This document shows, one piece after another, positions 62,570-64,000 of a DNA stretch of 64,000 bases. The stretch is from Acuticoccus sp. MNP-M23 (GTDB lineage Bacteria; Pseudomonadota; Alphaproteobacteria; Rhizobiales; Amorphaceae), in contig NZ_CP133480.1 of assembly GCF_031195445.1 (NCBI RefSeq), positions 868,001 through 932,000 of the forward strand. The letters are read 5' to 3'. The notes under the pieces were generated by a model. The model saw nothing but the letters and a program-made list of their open reading frames with translations, did not search any database and was not told where the DNA came from. Position 1 is the first letter of the stretch. Each line of letters opens with the position of its first letter. Both the position numbers and the translations under genes were made by a program.

Positions 62570-63544
62570 ATGGGCGAGACCGTCAGAACGAAGCTGCTGA
62601 TCATCGGTTCCGGCCCGGCCGGGTATACCGCTGCGATCTATGCCGCCCGTGCGATGCTCAAGCCCGTGCTCGTCGCCGGCATCCAGCCCGGCGGCCAGAT
62701 GACCATCACCACCGAGGTCGAAAACTATCCGGGCTTTGCCGACGTCATCCAGGGCCCGTGGCTCATGGAGCAGATGCGCGCCCAGGCCGAACATGTCGGC
62801 ACCGAAATGCTTTACGATCACCTGACCGAAGCGGACCTCTCTCAGCGCCCCTTCGTTCTCAAGGGTGATTCGGGCAAGACCTACATTGCCGACAGCGTCA
62901 TTCTGGCAACAGGCGCGCAGGCCAAGTGGCTCGGCCTTCCCTCCGAGGAGCAGTACAAAGGCTATGGCGTGTCCGCCTGCGCCACCTGCGACGGTTTCTT
63001 TTATCGCGGCAAGAATGTTGCGGTGATCGGTGGCGGCAATACTGCGGTGGAGGAGGCGCTCTACCTCACCAACCACGCCGCAAAGGTCACGCTGATCCAC
63101 CGGCGCGACACCCTGCGCGCCGAACGCATCCTGCAGGAGCGCCTGTTCGCGCACGAAAAGGTCGACGTGATCTGGAACGCGGAGCTTGCGCACGTGGAAG
63201 GCGGCGGCACGCCCCCCGGCGTCACCGGAGCCCGCATTCGCGACCTTCAATCCGGCGAAGAGCGCAGCCTTGCGGTGGATGGCATCTTCGTTGCAATCGG
63301 CCATTCGCCTGCGACTGAACTCGTCGAAGGTCAGCTCAGGCTCAGACCGTCCGGCTACGTGTGGACCGAGGCGGACAGCACGCAGACGAGCGTGCCCGGC
63401 GTCTATGCCGCCGGCGACGTGACGGACGACATCTACCGCCAGGCCGTGACCGCTGCTGGCATGGGCTGCATGGCTGCGCTGGAGGCAGAGCGTTATCTGT
63501 CCGCACTGGAGACGGCCCCGCAAACGGAAACCGTCGCCGCCTGA
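62570..63544 (+). CDS. trxB: Thioredoxin reductase
   Basis: 324-aa flavoprotein reducing thioredoxin with NADPH. FAD loop [10 protein letters not shown] (12-20), redox pair C137-A-T-C140 in [16 protein letters not shown] loop GGGNTA (154-159), and the C-terminal [15 protein letters not shown] for FAD. ATG 62570 with GGAG upstream. Followed by a VtlR/LsrB-type regulator, the usual alphaproteobacterial arrangement. Confidence 0.95.
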   Translation: MGETVRTKLLIIGSGPAGYTAAIYAARAMLKPVLVAGIQPGGQMTITTEVENYPGFADVIQGPWLMEQMRAQAEHVGTEMLYDHLTEADLSQRPFVLKGDSGKTYIADSVILATGAQAKWLGLPSEEQYKGYGVSACATCDGFFYRGKNVAVIGGGNTAVEEALYLTNHAAKVTLIHRRDTLRAERILQERLFAHEKVDVIWNAELAHVEGGGTPPGVTGARIRDLQSGEERSLAVDGIFVAIGHSPATELVEGQLRLRPSGYVWTEADSTQTSVPGVYAAGDVTDDIYRQAVTAAGMGCMAALEAERYLSALETAPQTETVAA

Positions 63545-63613
63545 CAGGGGGCCATCGTTCAGGTGGCCTCACTTAACGTTCAACCCCGGCCGCATCGGCC
63601 GACGGAGGTTCCC

Positions 63614-64000
63614 ATGGACTGGGACAAGCTGCGGGTGTTTCATGCAGCCGCGCAGAAGGGCAGTTTCACGCACGCTGGCGAGGAGCTGGGGATCAGCCAA
63701 TCCGCGGTGAGCCGGCAGGTTCACGCGCTGGAGATGCAAATTGGCGTCACCCTTTTTCACCGACATGCGCGCGGCCTGCTCCTCACCGAGCAGGGCGAGC
63801 AGCTGTTCCAGACCACGTCGGGCATCGCCCGCGAGCTGCAGGCCGTCTCCGGCGCGCTGGTGGATTCGCGCGACAGGCCGCGCGGCGTTTTGCGCGTCAC
63901 CACCACAATCGGCCTTGGCTCGTCGTGGCTGTCGGCTCGCGTAAAGGACTTTGTCGAACTCTACCCCGACGTTCAGCTCGAACTGATCTTCGACGATAAT
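63614..64000 (+). CDS. vtlR: LysR-type regulator VtlR/LsrB, cut by the window edge
   Basis: The first 129 codons of a LysR-type activator run to the right edge with no stop. N-terminal MDWDKLRVFHAAAQKGSF, HTH with ELGISQSAVSRQVHALE, then FHRHARGLLLTEQGEQL, and the start of the effector domain at about residue 95 (GVLRVTTTIGLGS, FVELYPDVQLEL). This matches the rhizobial/Brucella LsrB/VtlR regulator, which controls small proteins, redox balance and sRNAs. GGAGG ribosome site precedes the ATG, 70 nt after trxB. Orthology is by memory of the family. Confidence 0.85.
   Translation, partial: MDWDKLRVFHAAAQKGSFTHAGEELGISQSAVSRQVHALEMQIGVTLFHRHARGLLLTEQGEQLFQTTSGIARELQAVSGALVDSRDRPRGVLRVTTTIGLGSSWLSARVKDFVELYPDVQLELIFDDN

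Overview
The window is a high-GC chromosomal segment from an alphaproteobacterium, most likely a member of the Hyphomicrobiales (Rhizobiales); the genus cannot be fixed from the sequence. The evidence is the aerobic-type cobalt chelatase pair cobS/cobT next to a J-domain gene, the trxB to vtlR/lsrB-type LysR synteny, a tRNA-His with A73, a phasin, an ELM1-family protein, and a DUF2007 gene beside the octaprenyl diphosphate synthase gene. It looks like ordinary chromosome: coding density is above 90 %, there are many 1 to 14 nt gene overlaps, and I see no transposase, integrase, phage gene, CRISPR array or rRNA.

Left part (1-12100): a RutE-like reductase faces a leftward eight-gene run: class III aminotransferase, potF-potG-potH-potI polyamine importer, agmatinase-type ureohydrolase, ectoine-hydrolase-like M24 protein and ArgE-like M20 deacetylase. 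A PuuA-like glutamine synthetase is divergent from it. Together these suggest uptake and breakdown of polyamines or a guanidino/N-acyl diamine. A 267-bp nested palindrome separates the synthetase from an MscS channel gene and supplies the stop codon of both.

Middle part (12300-28900): pyrimidine 5'-nucleotidase, the lysine/peptidoglycan cluster dapD-DUF805-dapE, a MarR/thioesterase divergent pair, an MFS transporter, a SleB-type cell wall hydrolase, dps, ppdK-corA, a TPR lipoprotein-like gene with ispE, DUF2007, a polyprenyl diphosphate synthase and a GAF protein.

28900-45100: a tripartite tricarboxylate transporter operon (tctC-tctB-tctA) ending in an HpcH/HpaI aldolase. Next come a 5'-nucleotidase with a sugar isomerase-like gene, a CoxG-like protein, and an ABC exporter membrane half that lacks its ATPase. 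A ribose-type ABC importer is divergent from mtnK-mtnA-ald2, which looks like the DHAP shunt for methylthioadenosine or 5'-deoxyadenosine salvage.

45100-64000: rpmB with a queuosine-precursor transporter, a TPR-sulfotransferase, and a cobalamin region: a J-domain gene, cobS and cobT, then a B12-riboswitch-controlled cbtB-cbtA plus a His-rich membrane protein gene, then cobK. After that come an FMN-dependent L-lactate dehydrogenase, tRNA-His, a phasin, a PAS protein, an AsnC regulator, an ELM1 protein, trxB, and a VtlR/LsrB-type LysR gene cut by the right edge.
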